Below are positions 16,733 through 25,539 of a DNA stretch of 31,891 nt, one piece after another. Position 1 is the stretch's first letter; every line of letters begins with the position of its first letter. Both the position numbers and the translations under genes were made by a program. The stretch covers positions 1-31,891 of the forward strand of contig CASICT010000030.1 of NCBI GenBank assembly GCA_949373265.1, in the 5' to 3' direction. The stretch comes from Candidatus Poseidoniaceae archaeon. Lineage in GTDB: Archaea > Thermoplasmatota > Poseidoniia > Poseidoniales > Poseidoniaceae. Under the pieces are notes generated by a model. That model ran no database searches and was not told the origin of the DNA. It was given only the letters and a program-made list of their open reading frames with translations.

Positions 16733-19700
16733 GTGATGGCTAGCGACATACTGAACAGTGGAAACTTCAGGACGACCATTTTTGTCCTCATTATTTTGCT
16801 CTTTTCTACGGTGCCTTTGGTACCTAGCGCTAGTGCCGATGAAGGGACTCCCATCGAACTCCAGGCGCAAGGAATTGTAGCGGTATTCGATGAAGTGAGT
16901 GAGACAACGACCGTTACATGGAGAAATATTGAAGATAATGGTGGAAACTCAGAACTCTATGAGGATTTGTGGGATGCAACCTACCATGTTTACCGCCATT
17001 CAGAGCCAATTACTAGTCAAAATGTTGGAAATTTGACTTCTTGGAACTCTGTGGTAGCCTGCGATAAGGTTGTACTTGGTGGAAATCCTAACTTATGTCG
17101 TGGAGTTGGTGGTTCATCACCTCACCCCGGCCATTCTGCAACTTTCCAAGTTGGGGCAGGTACTGACGGTACATTCCATTACGCAATCACAACCCAATTA
17201 GGCGATGGAAACATAACCGACTCCTTCAACGTCAATGCGAGTATTTTATCTGAGCCTGTAATGGAAGTAACTACTCCAATTCGCACACCATACAACATCA
17301 TTGCAACGTTCAATCCAGAAACAAGTCAGACAAACATTCAGTGGATTAACTATAATTCGATAAATCCAGTTCTGCCAGAGGATGGCCCAGACGCCTTTGA
17401 GATTCACGTATGGCGAACCGATTACCCAGTCAATAGGGAAAACGGTCAAAATTTATTAGACCCAGCCAACAATCCAATAGCGACACTTTCTCCTACAAAT
17501 ACAACATTTGCAGTGGATATACCTCCATTGACAAATAGGGATTCATATTATTCAGTCACCTACCTTTTACCTAATTGGAAGGACAATGGAGATTCATATG
17601 AAGATACTAGATTCCTCTCTAACAACGCTATGACCAATGCTATTCTTGAAGATAATACTCCGCCAACTGATGTTGATACAACTGTAGCGCTTTTCACACC
17701 AAACCAGGACGGTACTGGATCGACCACGATTACATGGGACCGCATCCTTTCAGAATCGGGAGAGCAATACAGGATTTATCGCCATGGTGAATACTTCAAT
17801 ACAACCGAAAACCCGTATGTTCAATTGATAGCAACAGTTCAAGGAGATGAAAACAATCCATATCCAGAGTTCATCTACAATATTCCTTTCAACACCTATG
17901 GTGACTTCGTTTATTGTGTTATTACAGTCGATCAATTCGGTGTATTCAACAATGAAATTCCTTCTTCTGCATGTGACATTGTCGATGAAGATGCAGACCA
18001 AGATTGGGTGAAGGAGCCTCTCAATGTCAATGCGTCTTTCATCGGTGATGGAATTACTCGTGTCACATGGACAGATCAACCAGGTGTTGAAGGCGAGAGA
18101 TACCACATTTGGAGGTCAAATTTCCGTGTTCAAGGCACCCAGTTCGTTGAGAATCAATCTCTGATTTGGATGGGCAGTGTTTCAGACGGTATCGAGCAAT
18201 TTGATGTTCAATTGGACAGTGGTATCTCAATGACAAATGTATTCTATTTCGTCACTAGTGAGGCATTATACAATTGTCAAGGCTGTAATGGTACCTCAAT
18301 GTACACTAAGCTGGTTCAAAATTGGGATGGTCCGATTAGCGAAGATACAAGAAATCCCAAAGAAACTTCAATCGTGGATGTAGAAATGATTGGGGAATTA
18401 CAGGTTGTAGATTTGATTTGGAGAAACAGTGTTGATGAGACTGGAGAATCATATTACATCTATCGCCACTTTGGTGACCCATTCGGCGATGCAGAATTTA
18501 CAGAGTCCAATTCTACTGACGAAGGCTGGGAATTACTTGAAGGTCCGATTTTAGAGACTGGAGCAAGCCAAATGATCCGTCAGATACCGGTGCCTGACGA
18601 CATTCAGAGAAACGTTTGGTATGCAGTGGTCATAGAAGACTCATACGGAAATCTCAATCCACTAATCATCCCTGGTTCTGGAACAAATGGTAGAAATGTA
18701 TCAGAAGATACCATGCCACCTACAGTGACCTATGCAATTCACAATGAGAACGGCGCACCAGTGGAAGGAAGTTCTCTAATTCGCGGACAATACACTTTGA
18801 GGATTGAAGTATCTGAAACTCTAGACGAGGACCCTATGGTGAATATCACTACAGCTGCAGGTGGTTCTCTAATTGGTGGTAGTGAAACTTCGATGATAAA
18901 GCAATCTTCAAACAGTAATGACCCAGATAAAGGGCCTACATATTACAAGAACTTTGAGATTACATCGATAACTACTGCTGGACAATTAGTGATTACGGTT
19001 AACTTGACCGATACCTCACTTAACTCAATCGACCGTGAATTATTGGATTATTCAATCGATGCTAAAGCACCTGTAGTTACTATCTTCAGTCCTACTTCTT
19101 CCAATGATGGTGCTAAGTATCTGTTTGGTGATGCAATCAATGTAATTGCAGGCGGTACCGACGATGTAGGAATCGTGTCGATGCAGATGCGTTTCGTACA
19201 GAATTATGGTACGAGTTCAACAGTGACAGAGCCATGGCGAGATGTTACTGGTAAGTCGATTAGCGATGACGGCGATTGGACTTTCGAAATGTCTTTCAGT
19301 TCAGGTAATTTCTTACCTGGTATACATGAAGTATCTGTAAAAGCGATAGATACTGCTGGTAATGAAAGAACAGAAAAGATTCAGTTTACAACCGATTATT
19401 GCCGCCACCGAGAAGATGGTTCTACGATTTGTGAATATTCTAATCCTGTTCAAGAGGATGCAGATGTCATCTATCCTGAACTGAATGTTACCGACCCTCC
19501 TTACATGGTAGCATGGATTACAGCAGGAGTCTCTTTCCTGGCAGTCATATCCTCATTATTTGTAATATCTTCAGCAATGTCTGGCCCTAAGAAGAAGAAG
19601 AAGGGAGATGATGAAGACGAAGGTGATGAATGGATGAATGAATTCATTGGAACATCATCTGAGCCTGATATGGCCGAAATTACAGGCGGAGCACCGGCTG

Positions 19701-19897
19701 AAGAGAAAACAGCAGAAGAGGAAGATGATCCATTCGCAGTAAACGTCATCAAACCAAAGCGCCGAAAGAAGAAGGCTGCTGATGACGATGACGACGATGA
19801 CGATGACGATGACGATGATGAAGAGGACGAAGTTCCAAAGAAGCGCAAGCGTCGTGCAGCAGGGAGAAGAAAGGCTACAAAACGTAAGATGAGTTGA
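16733..19897 (+). CDS. Large surface protein with fibronectin-like repeats and charged tail
   Basis: A 1054-residue exported protein. The signal peptide covers about residues 13-35 (FVLIILLFSTVPLVPSASA). Five repeats of about 100-140 residues each contain a Y-x-[IV]-[YW]-R-x motif (YHVYRHSEP, FEIHVWRTDYP, YRIYRHGEY, YHIWRSNFR, YYIYRHFGD), consistent with fibronectin-III-like folds. Two further Ig-like domains follow (about 665-885, including VSVKAIDTAGNE). A span near 925-948 leads to a cytoplasmic tail of about 105 residues with KKKKK, RRKKK, 13 consecutive Asp and a basic end. It is probably a cell-surface scaffold or adhesin. Start is GTG 16733 or ATG 16736. The stop overlaps the next gene's start. 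Confidence 0.85.
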   Translation: MMASDILNSGNFRTTIFVLIILLFSTVPLVPSASADEGTPIELQAQGIVAVFDEVSETTTVTWRNIEDNGGNSELYEDLWDATYHVYRHSEPITSQNVGNLTSWNSVVACDKVVLGGNPNLCRGVGGSSPHPGHSATFQVGAGTDGTFHYAITTQLGDGNITDSFNVNASILSEPVMEVTTPIRTPYNIIATFNPETSQTNIQWINYNSINPVLPEDGPDAFEIHVWRTDYPVNRENGQNLLDPANNPIATLSPTNTTFAVDIPPLTNRDSYYSVTYLLPNWKDNGDSYEDTRFLSNNAMTNAILEDNTPPTDVDTTVALFTPNQDGTGSTTITWDRILSESGEQYRIYRHGEYFNTTENPYVQLIATVQGDENNPYPEFIYNIPFNTYGDFVYCVITVDQFGVFNNEIPSSACDIVDEDADQDWVKEPLNVNASFIGDGITRVTWTDQPGVEGERYHIWRSNFRVQGTQFVENQSLIWMGSVSDGIEQFDVQLDSGISMTNVFYFVTSEALYNCQGCNGTSMYTKLVQNWDGPISEDTRNPKETSIVDVEMIGELQVVDLIWRNSVDETGESYYIYRHFGDPFGDAEFTESNSTDEGWELLEGPILETGASQMIRQIPVPDDIQRNVWYAVVIEDSYGNLNPLIIPGSGTNGRNVSEDTMPPTVTYAIHNENGAPVEGSSLIRGQYTLRIEVSETLDEDPMVNITTAAGGSLIGGSETSMIKQSSNSNDPDKGPTYYKNFEITSITTAGQLVITVNLTDTSLNSIDRELLDYSIDAKAPVVTIFSPTSSNDGAKYLFGDAINVIAGGTDDVGIVSMQMRFVQNYGTSSTVTEPWRDVTGKSISDDGDWTFEMSFSSGNFLPGIHEVSVKAIDTAGNERTEKIQFTTDYCRHREDGSTICEYSNPVQEDADVIYPELNVTDPPYMVAWITAGVSFLAVISSLFVISSAMSGPKKKKKGDDEDEGDEWMNEFIGTSSEPDMAEITGGAPAEEKTAEEEDDPFAVNVIKPKRRKKKAADDDDDDDDDDDDDEEDEVPKKRKRRAAGRRKATKRKMS
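19777..19824 (+). repeat. GAT/GAC microsatellite encoding poly-Asp
   Basis: A run of GAT and GAC codons, mostly alternating, encodes 13 Asp then Glu-Glu-Asp in the cytoplasmic tail of the surface protein. Mixed codons suggest selection for Asp rather than simple slippage. Confidence 0.8.
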
Positions 19898-21024
19898 TGT
19901 TCATGAGTGAGACATCATCTCCCAAAATTGGGGTTCTTCAGGCTTTTAGTCCATTTGAAAACAAATTGAATTGGTTACTTTTAGCAGTTCCAATAACAAT
20001 ATACTTTTCATTCATAGCAAACAATAGCGGTATGAGATTCATATTCTCAATGATAGCAATAATGCCTCTTGCTCTTCTAATGGGTCATGCCACAGAAGAG
20101 ATTGCATTGCGTACTAGCGAGTCACTTGGAGGCTTGTTAAACGCAACCTTTGGCAATGCAGTTGAGATAATTATTGCCGGTCTAGCGATTTACACAGCAG
20201 CTAACTATCCAGATCAGGCAGACACTATGATTACGGTAGTTCAAGCAAGCCTAATTGGCAGTATTCTTGGAAACCTGTTACTTGTGTTGGGACTTTCACT
20301 GCTTTGGGGGGGAATAAATCACCAAAAGCAAACTTTCAATCAACAAGCCTTGAGCATGAGTGGCTCGTTATTGTTGCTTGCAGTGCTCGCTATGCTAATT
20401 CCTGCTGCGGTAAATATTGGAGGGGGGGCATCAGATAGTATCCTTTCACTCTCTAGGTATGCAGCAATTGTTTTACTCGTAATGTATGGATTGGCTTTAC
20501 TATTCCAGCTAAAGACACATTCACACATCTATGAATCAGACGCTGAAGTTGAGCATGAAGAGCCTAAAATGACCAATAAAGACGCTTGGAAATTATTGAT
20601 TATGGCAACGGTTCTAGTCGGCTGGATGGCTGAAGTTCTGGTTCATTCAATCGATGATGCTGCTGAAGAATTGAAAATGCCTACATTATTCATCGGTGTA
20701 ATTCTGCTTCCATTCTTTGGTAACGCAGCAGAACATTTCACTGCAGTAATCGTTGCTGGAAAAGACAAGATGGACCTTTCATTAGCCATAGCAATCGGCT
20801 CCAGTGTACAAATAGCGGTATTTGTGGCACCTTTGATGGTTGTATTCGCTTGGCTAATGGGTGTTGGGCTATCTCTTGAATTCGGACCACTGGAGACAAC
20901 GGCGACCTTCCTATCGGTTCTGGTTGCTAATTCAATCTTGAATGATGGTACAACAAATTGGCTTGAAGGAGCAATGCTTCTAGCCTGCTATACAATTCTT
21001 GGACTTAGCTTCTGGATGATGTAA
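19897..21024 (+). CDS. Ca2+/H+ antiporter, CAX family
   Basis: An integral membrane cation antiporter of about 375 residues with about 11 spans in two inverted halves. The two family repeats are clear: GHATEEIALRTSESLGGLLN with ATFGNAVEIIIAGLAI in the first half and FFGNAAEHFTAVIVAGKDKM with DLSLAIAIGSSVQIAVFVAP in the second. The paired GNA(V/A)E motifs hold the cation-binding Glu residues. An acidic cytoplasmic stretch (SDAEVEHEEPK) separates the halves, as usual for CAX. It exports Ca2+ or another divalent cation in exchange for H+. The start ATG 19897 overlaps the upstream stop as TGATG, implying translational coupling; ATG 19903 is an alternative. Confidence 0.93.
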   Translation: MFMSETSSPKIGVLQAFSPFENKLNWLLLAVPITIYFSFIANNSGMRFIFSMIAIMPLALLMGHATEEIALRTSESLGGLLNATFGNAVEIIIAGLAIYTAANYPDQADTMITVVQASLIGSILGNLLLVLGLSLLWGGINHQKQTFNQQALSMSGSLLLLAVLAMLIPAAVNIGGGASDSILSLSRYAAIVLLVMYGLALLFQLKTHSHIYESDAEVEHEEPKMTNKDAWKLLIMATVLVGWMAEVLVHSIDDAAEELKMPTLFIGVILLPFFGNAAEHFTAVIVAGKDKMDLSLAIAIGSSVQIAVFVAPLMVVFAWLMGVGLSLEFGPLETTATFLSVLVANSILNDGTTNWLEGAMLLACYTILGLSFWMM

Positions 21025-21033
21025 GATTGAATT

Positions 21034-21054
21034 TATAGATTATTTTCAGAATTT
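21034..21054 (+). promoter_or_regulatory. AT-rich promoter-like element
   Basis: TATAGATTATTTTCAGAATTT lies about 25-45 bases before the metalloprotease ATG. A closely similar string lies, on the minus strand, before the gene starting at 29187 (29204-29226), and the core GATTATTTTCAG recurs at 31257-31268. TATA-like bases followed by TTTTCAG suggest a shared promoter or start-site motif. Confidence 0.35.
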
Positions 21055-21078
21055 GATGCAAGCCCTATCTTAGATAAA

Positions 21079-21549
21079 ATGAGAACAAGAACAAGAACAA
21101 GAACGGATAGGCCTAGAATAATTGGCTCAATTCGTGAAAGATTGCTAATACATCTTATTGCAGATGAAGTTGTCAATCATCTTGAACAATTGCATCCTGA
21201 ATTACAAATAGATGTAGAAGCATTACAACATATAAGACTAGGATTCCTTCGCGAACCTTGTACTAAATTGTGGGGTATTTGCTCCTACGCTGACAATGCT
21301 AAGGGCCGGCCAAGAACTGAATTTACCGAACGTCACGGTACACATCGAATCTTGTTGGCAAGAAAACTATTGCATGAGGATATGAAAGAAGCAGTAATAA
21401 CAATCCATCATGAATTCTTACATTCAATTCTAGGGTCCAAGGAAGGCCACGGTGAGGTGTTTCAGAAACATGAGCCAAGAATAAATCAGTACATCTCATC
21501 AATAGTTCGATCATTGAGCAATCAAATCAATCGGAAATCAAATTTGTAA
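21079..21549 (+). CDS. Small SprT-like HExxH metalloprotease
   Basis: A 156-residue soluble protein. The zinc site HHEFLHSILG (HExxH near residue 115) followed by EGHGEVFQKHE matches SprT/WSS1-like proteases, in which a third His comes just after the helix. Relatives cleave DNA-protein crosslinks or are of unknown role. Four Cys-type zinc ribbon residues found in longer SprT proteins are absent. The N-terminus reads RTRTRTRTD from a hexanucleotide repeat (AGAACA) at 21082-21105, so ATG 21079 may be right or the true start may lie after it. Its 3' end overlaps the convergent cupin-CBS gene by 12 bases. Confidence 0.65.
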   Translation: MRTRTRTRTDRPRIIGSIRERLLIHLIADEVVNHLEQLHPELQIDVEALQHIRLGFLREPCTKLWGICSYADNAKGRPRTEFTERHGTHRILLARKLLHEDMKEAVITIHHEFLHSILGSKEGHGEVFQKHEPRINQYISSIVRSLSNQINRKSNL

Positions 21550-23433
21550 TGTCGATTGCTTACCTGCCAAGACATCCATTACGTGCTGAGTGATATTTCG
21601 ACAGAGAAGTTCATCTGTGTTATTATTTTTGACAAATTTACTTAATTGCATAATTGCTACAATACTGCAAAAATCATCAGTAGTCAAAATTCCAAAATTC
21701 CCTTGATCATTTTTAAGAATAATCGGAGTTGAGGTTTCTGAGAAGTGTTTGATTACTTCTTCAATAGAGGAATCATTTGAATGTACATCGAAATCAATTA
21801 TTTCACCACTAACATTCAAAATTCTAGCCATGCCTTTGGCAGTGATTAGAATTTGAGACATATCTGAGCCTCGGTTTAGCATTTTAAGCAACTCAAGTGC
21901 TTTTTCTATGCAATTGTCCTCGAAAGACTCCAATTCATATTTGTAAAAAGGCCAATTTGCTGATTGAACAATCCATGGTTCGGATTGAGTATTAGTGCTA
22001 ATATCCTTCAATCTTCCATGAGGAAGATTTGGAGATATCACAATCAAAGGTCCAAGTTTTAGTAGTAATTCATTGACTAATTTATCAATTTCAGTTCTAC
22101 TCAACAAATTGTTTTCATTGAATACAGCGTGCTCTAGCCGCTTTAATCTTCTTAAGAAACTCCTGACTACCTTTTCCCCGTCATCATATCGCCTTTTTTT
22201 AGCAATTGAATATATCAGAGATCTATCGAAGTCTTCATCGCTTTCAACAATATCCGTAATCGAAAAAATCCCTCTAAAATCGCCATTAGAGTCAACAACA
22301 GGGACAACCAGGTCTCTACTTACTATATTCCAAAGAATTGCCCCGAATATGTGTTCATTGATTTCAATAGATTGAGGTTTACGCAGCATCAATGTTTCAG
22401 ATTCATTTTCCTTTGAGACGGGTCGCCTGAGTACGCTAGTACATTTTTTCCCTGACATTAACGGAACCGCTGTGAATTGGTTTGATGTCATAAAGCGATA
22501 TATCAAATTAAGTTGATGTTCATTTTGTGCATCACTTTCAAGGAATTTAGAAACATATTGTTCCTTTAGCATGTATGATGAGATGTCAGAGTTACTATTT
22601 ACTTTATTTTGTTCATACTCAACTTTAGAGAAACCTCTTTCAAGCAGTGAATCTTTTATTGAATCATAAATGTCAGTTTTAGTTTGAAGAGAGATTTCAT
22701 GATCTTCAATAATTGATTTTTGATCTAATACAGGGTCTTTGTGACCCTGCTTCTTGTCTTGTAAAACAGTCGTAGGAGTTTCTTTTCTTTTCCCCCTTCT
22801 AGCAACAATGGTGATTACGTCCCCTAATTCTTTTTCCTGTTTAACAACATGATGGAATTCTTTCGGTACAAACAATGGTTCGTCTCCTGCTTTGAATTTA
22901 AGGTCAGGCATATCTGGTTCTGGAATCAAATTCCCATCAACTAATCTTGCTTTCACAACTTTCCCTAGAAGTCTACCATTTTCATCCCCATCCTCGTGAG
23001 GGATAATTCTTGCTTCTTTCGGAATGCGGATAAATTTGTGATGATAATGATCTTCGTCCTCGACTACGTCATAGTATGAATATTCATATTCGCCCTTTAT
23101 GCACATAGTTATGAAATCCTGTTGATGGTTATGGATGAATGTTGATTGTCCATACGGGAACACATGAATACGTAATTCAACACCATCTTCATCTGCAATA
23201 CTTTTGTAGAGAAAGACTCTTTGTAAAACACCATCATTTATCTCGAATTCGCAATTTTCTAAAATCCAATTTTTGAATAGAGTTTCATCTTTCCATATTG
23301 CATAGCGCATCAAACATACTAATCCGTGAACGTTCAGTACTGTATTTTGGTCAAAACTACCTTTCTGACGAATTTCTTCTGCCAAGTCATCAATCGTATC
23401 CTTGATACGATTAACAGTTGGGTCATCAGGCAT
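21538..23433 (-). CDS. Cupin-CBS fusion protein
   Basis: A 631-residue soluble protein. Residues about 60-215 form a cupin resembling cysteine dioxygenase-type domains: FPYGQSTFIHNHQQDFITM with metal-type His 101 and His 103, KGEYEYSYYD, and FVPKEFHHVV with a further His pair near 194-195. Residues about 295-400 look like a CBS pair (FMTSNQFTAVPLM, then DLVVPVVDSNGDFRGIFSI followed by TDIVE), and about 530-610 a second (GMARILNVSGEIIDFDVH, then TPIILKNDQGNFGILTTDD). A helical linker joins them. CBS pairs bind adenosyl nucleotides, so it may be an oxygenase or metal sensor gated by energy state. Function is not known. It is divergent from an SDR gene, 69 bases away. Confidence 0.7.
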   Translation of the reverse strand: MPDDPTVNRIKDTIDDLAEEIRQKGSFDQNTVLNVHGLVCLMRYAIWKDETLFKNWILENCEFEINDGVLQRVFLYKSIADEDGVELRIHVFPYGQSTFIHNHQQDFITMCIKGEYEYSYYDVVEDEDHYHHKFIRIPKEARIIPHEDGDENGRLLGKVVKARLVDGNLIPEPDMPDLKFKAGDEPLFVPKEFHHVVKQEKELGDVITIVARRGKRKETPTTVLQDKKQGHKDPVLDQKSIIEDHEISLQTKTDIYDSIKDSLLERGFSKVEYEQNKVNSNSDISSYMLKEQYVSKFLESDAQNEHQLNLIYRFMTSNQFTAVPLMSGKKCTSVLRRPVSKENESETLMLRKPQSIEINEHIFGAILWNIVSRDLVVPVVDSNGDFRGIFSITDIVESDEDFDRSLIYSIAKKRRYDDGEKVVRSFLRRLKRLEHAVFNENNLLSRTEIDKLVNELLLKLGPLIVISPNLPHGRLKDISTNTQSEPWIVQSANWPFYKYELESFEDNCIEKALELLKMLNRGSDMSQILITAKGMARILNVSGEIIDFDVHSNDSSIEEVIKHFSETSTPIILKNDQGNFGILTTDDFCSIVAIMQLSKFVKNNNTDELLCRNITQHVMDVLAGKQSTLQI

Positions 23434-23502
23434 AAATTTACTATTTCGCCATCTTGTTTATGCTTTGCTAATATTTATGTCTCATTACCATTTGGGATAT
23501 TT

Positions 23503-24213
23503 ATGAAGAAATTAAATGTTGTAGTAACCGGGAGTTCTTCAGGATTAGGCTATGAGGTTTCCAAAACTCTGAGTGAAATAGAGCGGTTTAATGTTATAGG
23601 AGTTGACATTAATCCCTGCGACAATAAATCGGACAACTTCACTTTTCTAGGCTCCGATTTATCAGATAGAGAAAATGTAGATTCTCTAATCTCTAGTGTA
23701 AAAGATATTACAAATGGCAATTTATATTCTATAGTCAACATTGCGGGAGTATCAGTTGGTAAATCAATAGTTGGAATGGATATTGAAGATTGGGATAAAA
23801 TGATGCAAATTAATCTGAGTGCCCCTGCGCAATTGATATTGGGTTTACAGAATATTATTCAAGACGGGGGTAGGATTGTCAATGTCAGCTCTCCGGTCTC
23901 TATTACGGGCTCGAACAAACCAGGTTATTCAGCATCCAAAGCAGGTATGCACGGATTAACTATGTCTGTAGCAAAAAACCTAGGCCCCCGAAACATCTTG
24001 GTTAACACTGTTTTTCCCGGACCCATGATCACAGGAATGACTCAAAAATGGCCCCAGGAGAAAAGAGAATCTATCGCTACAGAGAGTTTCCTCGGTAGAT
24101 TGACGGAATCTAGTGAAGTTGCTAACGGAATCAGGTTCTTACTGGACCCTGAAACTTCAGGAATCACAGGTTCAATTTTGGATTTCACAGCAGGGTCGAT
24201 GTTTACACATTGA
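23503..24213 (+). CDS. Short-chain dehydrogenase/reductase (SDR)
   Basis: A 236-residue Rossmann-fold oxidoreductase of the classical SDR type. It shows TGSSSGLG (residues 9-16) for cofactor binding, DLSD, NIAG (the NNAG-type motif), NVSSPVSITG with the catalytic Ser, YSASKAG with the catalytic Tyr-x3-Lys, and PGPMITGM. The frame is open upstream to 23326, but those codons run into the divergent cupin-CBS gene; ATG 23503 gives the expected MKKLNVVVTG beginning. The substrate is not identifiable. It may be functionally linked to its divergent neighbour. It converges on the accessory cluster with a 3-base gap. Confidence 0.92.
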   Translation: MKKLNVVVTGSSSGLGYEVSKTLSEIERFNVIGVDINPCDNKSDNFTFLGSDLSDRENVDSLISSVKDITNGNLYSIVNIAGVSVGKSIVGMDIEDWDKMMQINLSAPAQLILGLQNIIQDGGRIVNVSSPVSITGSNKPGYSASKAGMHGLTMSVAKNLGPRNILVNTVFPGPMITGMTQKWPQEKRESIATESFLGRLTESSEVANGIRFLLDPETSGITGSILDFTAGSMFTH

Positions 24214-24216
24214 TAA

Positions 24217-24534
24217 TCAACCAAAGAAGATTACCAATATTCCAGAAGGAATTGTACCAGCAAGCGATATTAGAATTACTTCGATTACAAGACGGATTTC
24301 CATTTTCTTTGCTTCTCGAATCAAGATTGATGGACACTGAAGAAATTCTTGAGGTACATCGATACCAATAGCCTGATACTTAATTGCAATCTTGTTTAGC
24401 TTCATTGTAAGCGTTTCTTTGTCTGTAATTTTTTGAAGTAAAGGCATGTATCTTGTCTCCATCCATGCAAAAATCCCTATTCCTACGTGCAGAACAACCA
24501 GGCAAAATATCAATGTGATAAGTGCATAATTCAT
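24217..24534 (-). CDS. Small two-span membrane protein, last gene of the cluster
   Basis: A 105-residue protein with spans at about residues 3-24 (YALITLIFCLVVLHVGIGIF) and 80-103 (LVIEVILISLAGTIPSGILV), joined by a basic, helical cytoplasmic loop of about 55 residues. No family is recognised. Its ATG overlaps the previous stop as ATGA, showing tight coupling. It is probably a structural membrane component of the cluster's product. Confidence 0.65.
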   Translation of the reverse strand: MNYALITLIFCLVVLHVGIGIFAWMETRYMPLLQKITDKETLTMKLNKIAIKYQAIGIDVPQEFLQCPSILIREAKKMEIRLVIEVILISLAGTIPSGILVIFFG

Positions 24535-25277
24535 TCATCATCATCTCCAAAAGTAGGTACAGGACAAAGTCTGTTCAGAATCAATAATACATCGAGTCCA
24601 AAGATAGATGAATAGTCATTTGCGCCATTTGAAGTAGTAAGTATTTTGAGAGTTTTCTCGAATTTATCTTGTTCCTGTACAGATTTTAATGTTCTGACCA
24701 ATAGAACTGATACTGAGCAAGGGATTGAAGCAAATGCGTGTGATGCGGGGAATAGTTTTGCAAACTTGTTAATCAAAGAAATATGCTTTGAAACCCGCTC
24801 TGACCAATCCATCCAGCTATTTGGTGGCTGTAAGCAAAATATCTCAACGGATTGAATATCTTTCTCAATTTCATCAGGAATTACACAGGGTAACAATCCA
24901 TCTACCGGACGGTTCGCTTTATCTTGCAAAAACCCATCGCGTATACTTGCATCGATTTTAGCGAGCTGAGAGATATATGGGCTCATAGATTCACCAATAC
25001 AATCTTCAGCGTTCATCAATTGTATTTTCACTACTATGGTCGCCAAATTAGAATTGATAATTTGTTGCCTTTCGATCTCACAAAGAAATGAATCGATTTG
25101 AGTGCGAGTTATTGCAGAACATTCATCTTCAAGTGATGAATTAATCAAGAACATGTCAGTGTTTAAACAGCGACAGTAGTTGGATAATAGCCTATACCAA
25201 CGAGAACTTTCAACCAATTGTTTGTTGATAAATTCCAATCGTTTTGCAAGTACATCATTCAAAACTCTCATCTCCAT
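24531..25277 (-). CDS. Helical protein of unknown function in the cluster
   Basis: A protein of about 248 residues from ATG 25277 (the next in-frame ATG is 25271; the frame is open back to TTG 25355, inside the previous gene). It is mostly helical and Leu/Ile-rich, with several Cys (YCRCLNTDMF, ECSAITRTQ, PCVIPDE, CSVSVLLV) not arranged as a zinc finger, and ends in an acidic FGDDDE. There is no signal peptide or clear span. Its start lies inside the final codons of the preceding gene, and its stop overlaps the next start. Confidence 0.6.
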   Translation of the reverse strand: MEMRVLNDVLAKRLEFINKQLVESSRWYRLLSNYCRCLNTDMFLINSSLEDECSAITRTQIDSFLCEIERQQIINSNLATIVVKIQLMNAEDCIGESMSPYISQLAKIDASIRDGFLQDKANRPVDGLLPCVIPDEIEKDIQSVEIFCLQPPNSWMDWSERVSKHISLINKFAKLFPASHAFASIPCSVSVLLVRTLKSVQEQDKFEKTLKILTTSNGANDYSSIFGLDVLLILNRLCPVPTFGDDDE

Positions 25278-25539
25278 AAGAAAGGGCTTTAGCAATTTCA
25301 TGGTCCCATCTAACCAAAACTTCTCCCGGAATATTTTCTGGGCTAATAGTCTCAATTTTTTCTAGAATCTGTAATGCGGTTTCAATAGGACGGATTACCA
25401 ATAATTTCACTCTTGTAGCCAAAGTGTTTGCAGGGATTTCCTGGAAATCCGATTCAACGCTTTCAAGAAACTCGCAAACATTACAGTGCATCTGCATCAT
25501 CTGCAGAAGTTGAATCTTGGAGGATTTGTAATCAAGCAA
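25255..25539 (-). CDS. Small helical protein, starts inside upstream gene
   Basis: A 94-residue protein beginning at TTG 25539, 8 bases before the upstream stop, and ending inside the next gene. ATG 25500 is an alternative start. It is helical and soluble: LQMMQMHCNVCEFLESVESD, then TRVKLLVIRPIETALQILEK. A CxxC (CNVC) near residues 20-23 could bind metal but has no partner pair. Overlap at both ends argues for translational coupling and stoichiometric production with neighbours. No family is recognised. Confidence 0.55.
   Translation of the reverse strand: MLDYKSSKIQLLQMMQMHCNVCEFLESVESDFQEIPANTLATRVKLLVIRPIETALQILEKIETISPENIPGEVLVRWDHEIAKALSYGDESFE

Noticed and set aside
23326..23502. N-terminal extension of the SDR protein by 59 residues
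   Set aside because: Those codons overlap the divergent cupin-CBS gene and its promoter region, and the Rossmann fold begins properly at ATG 23503.
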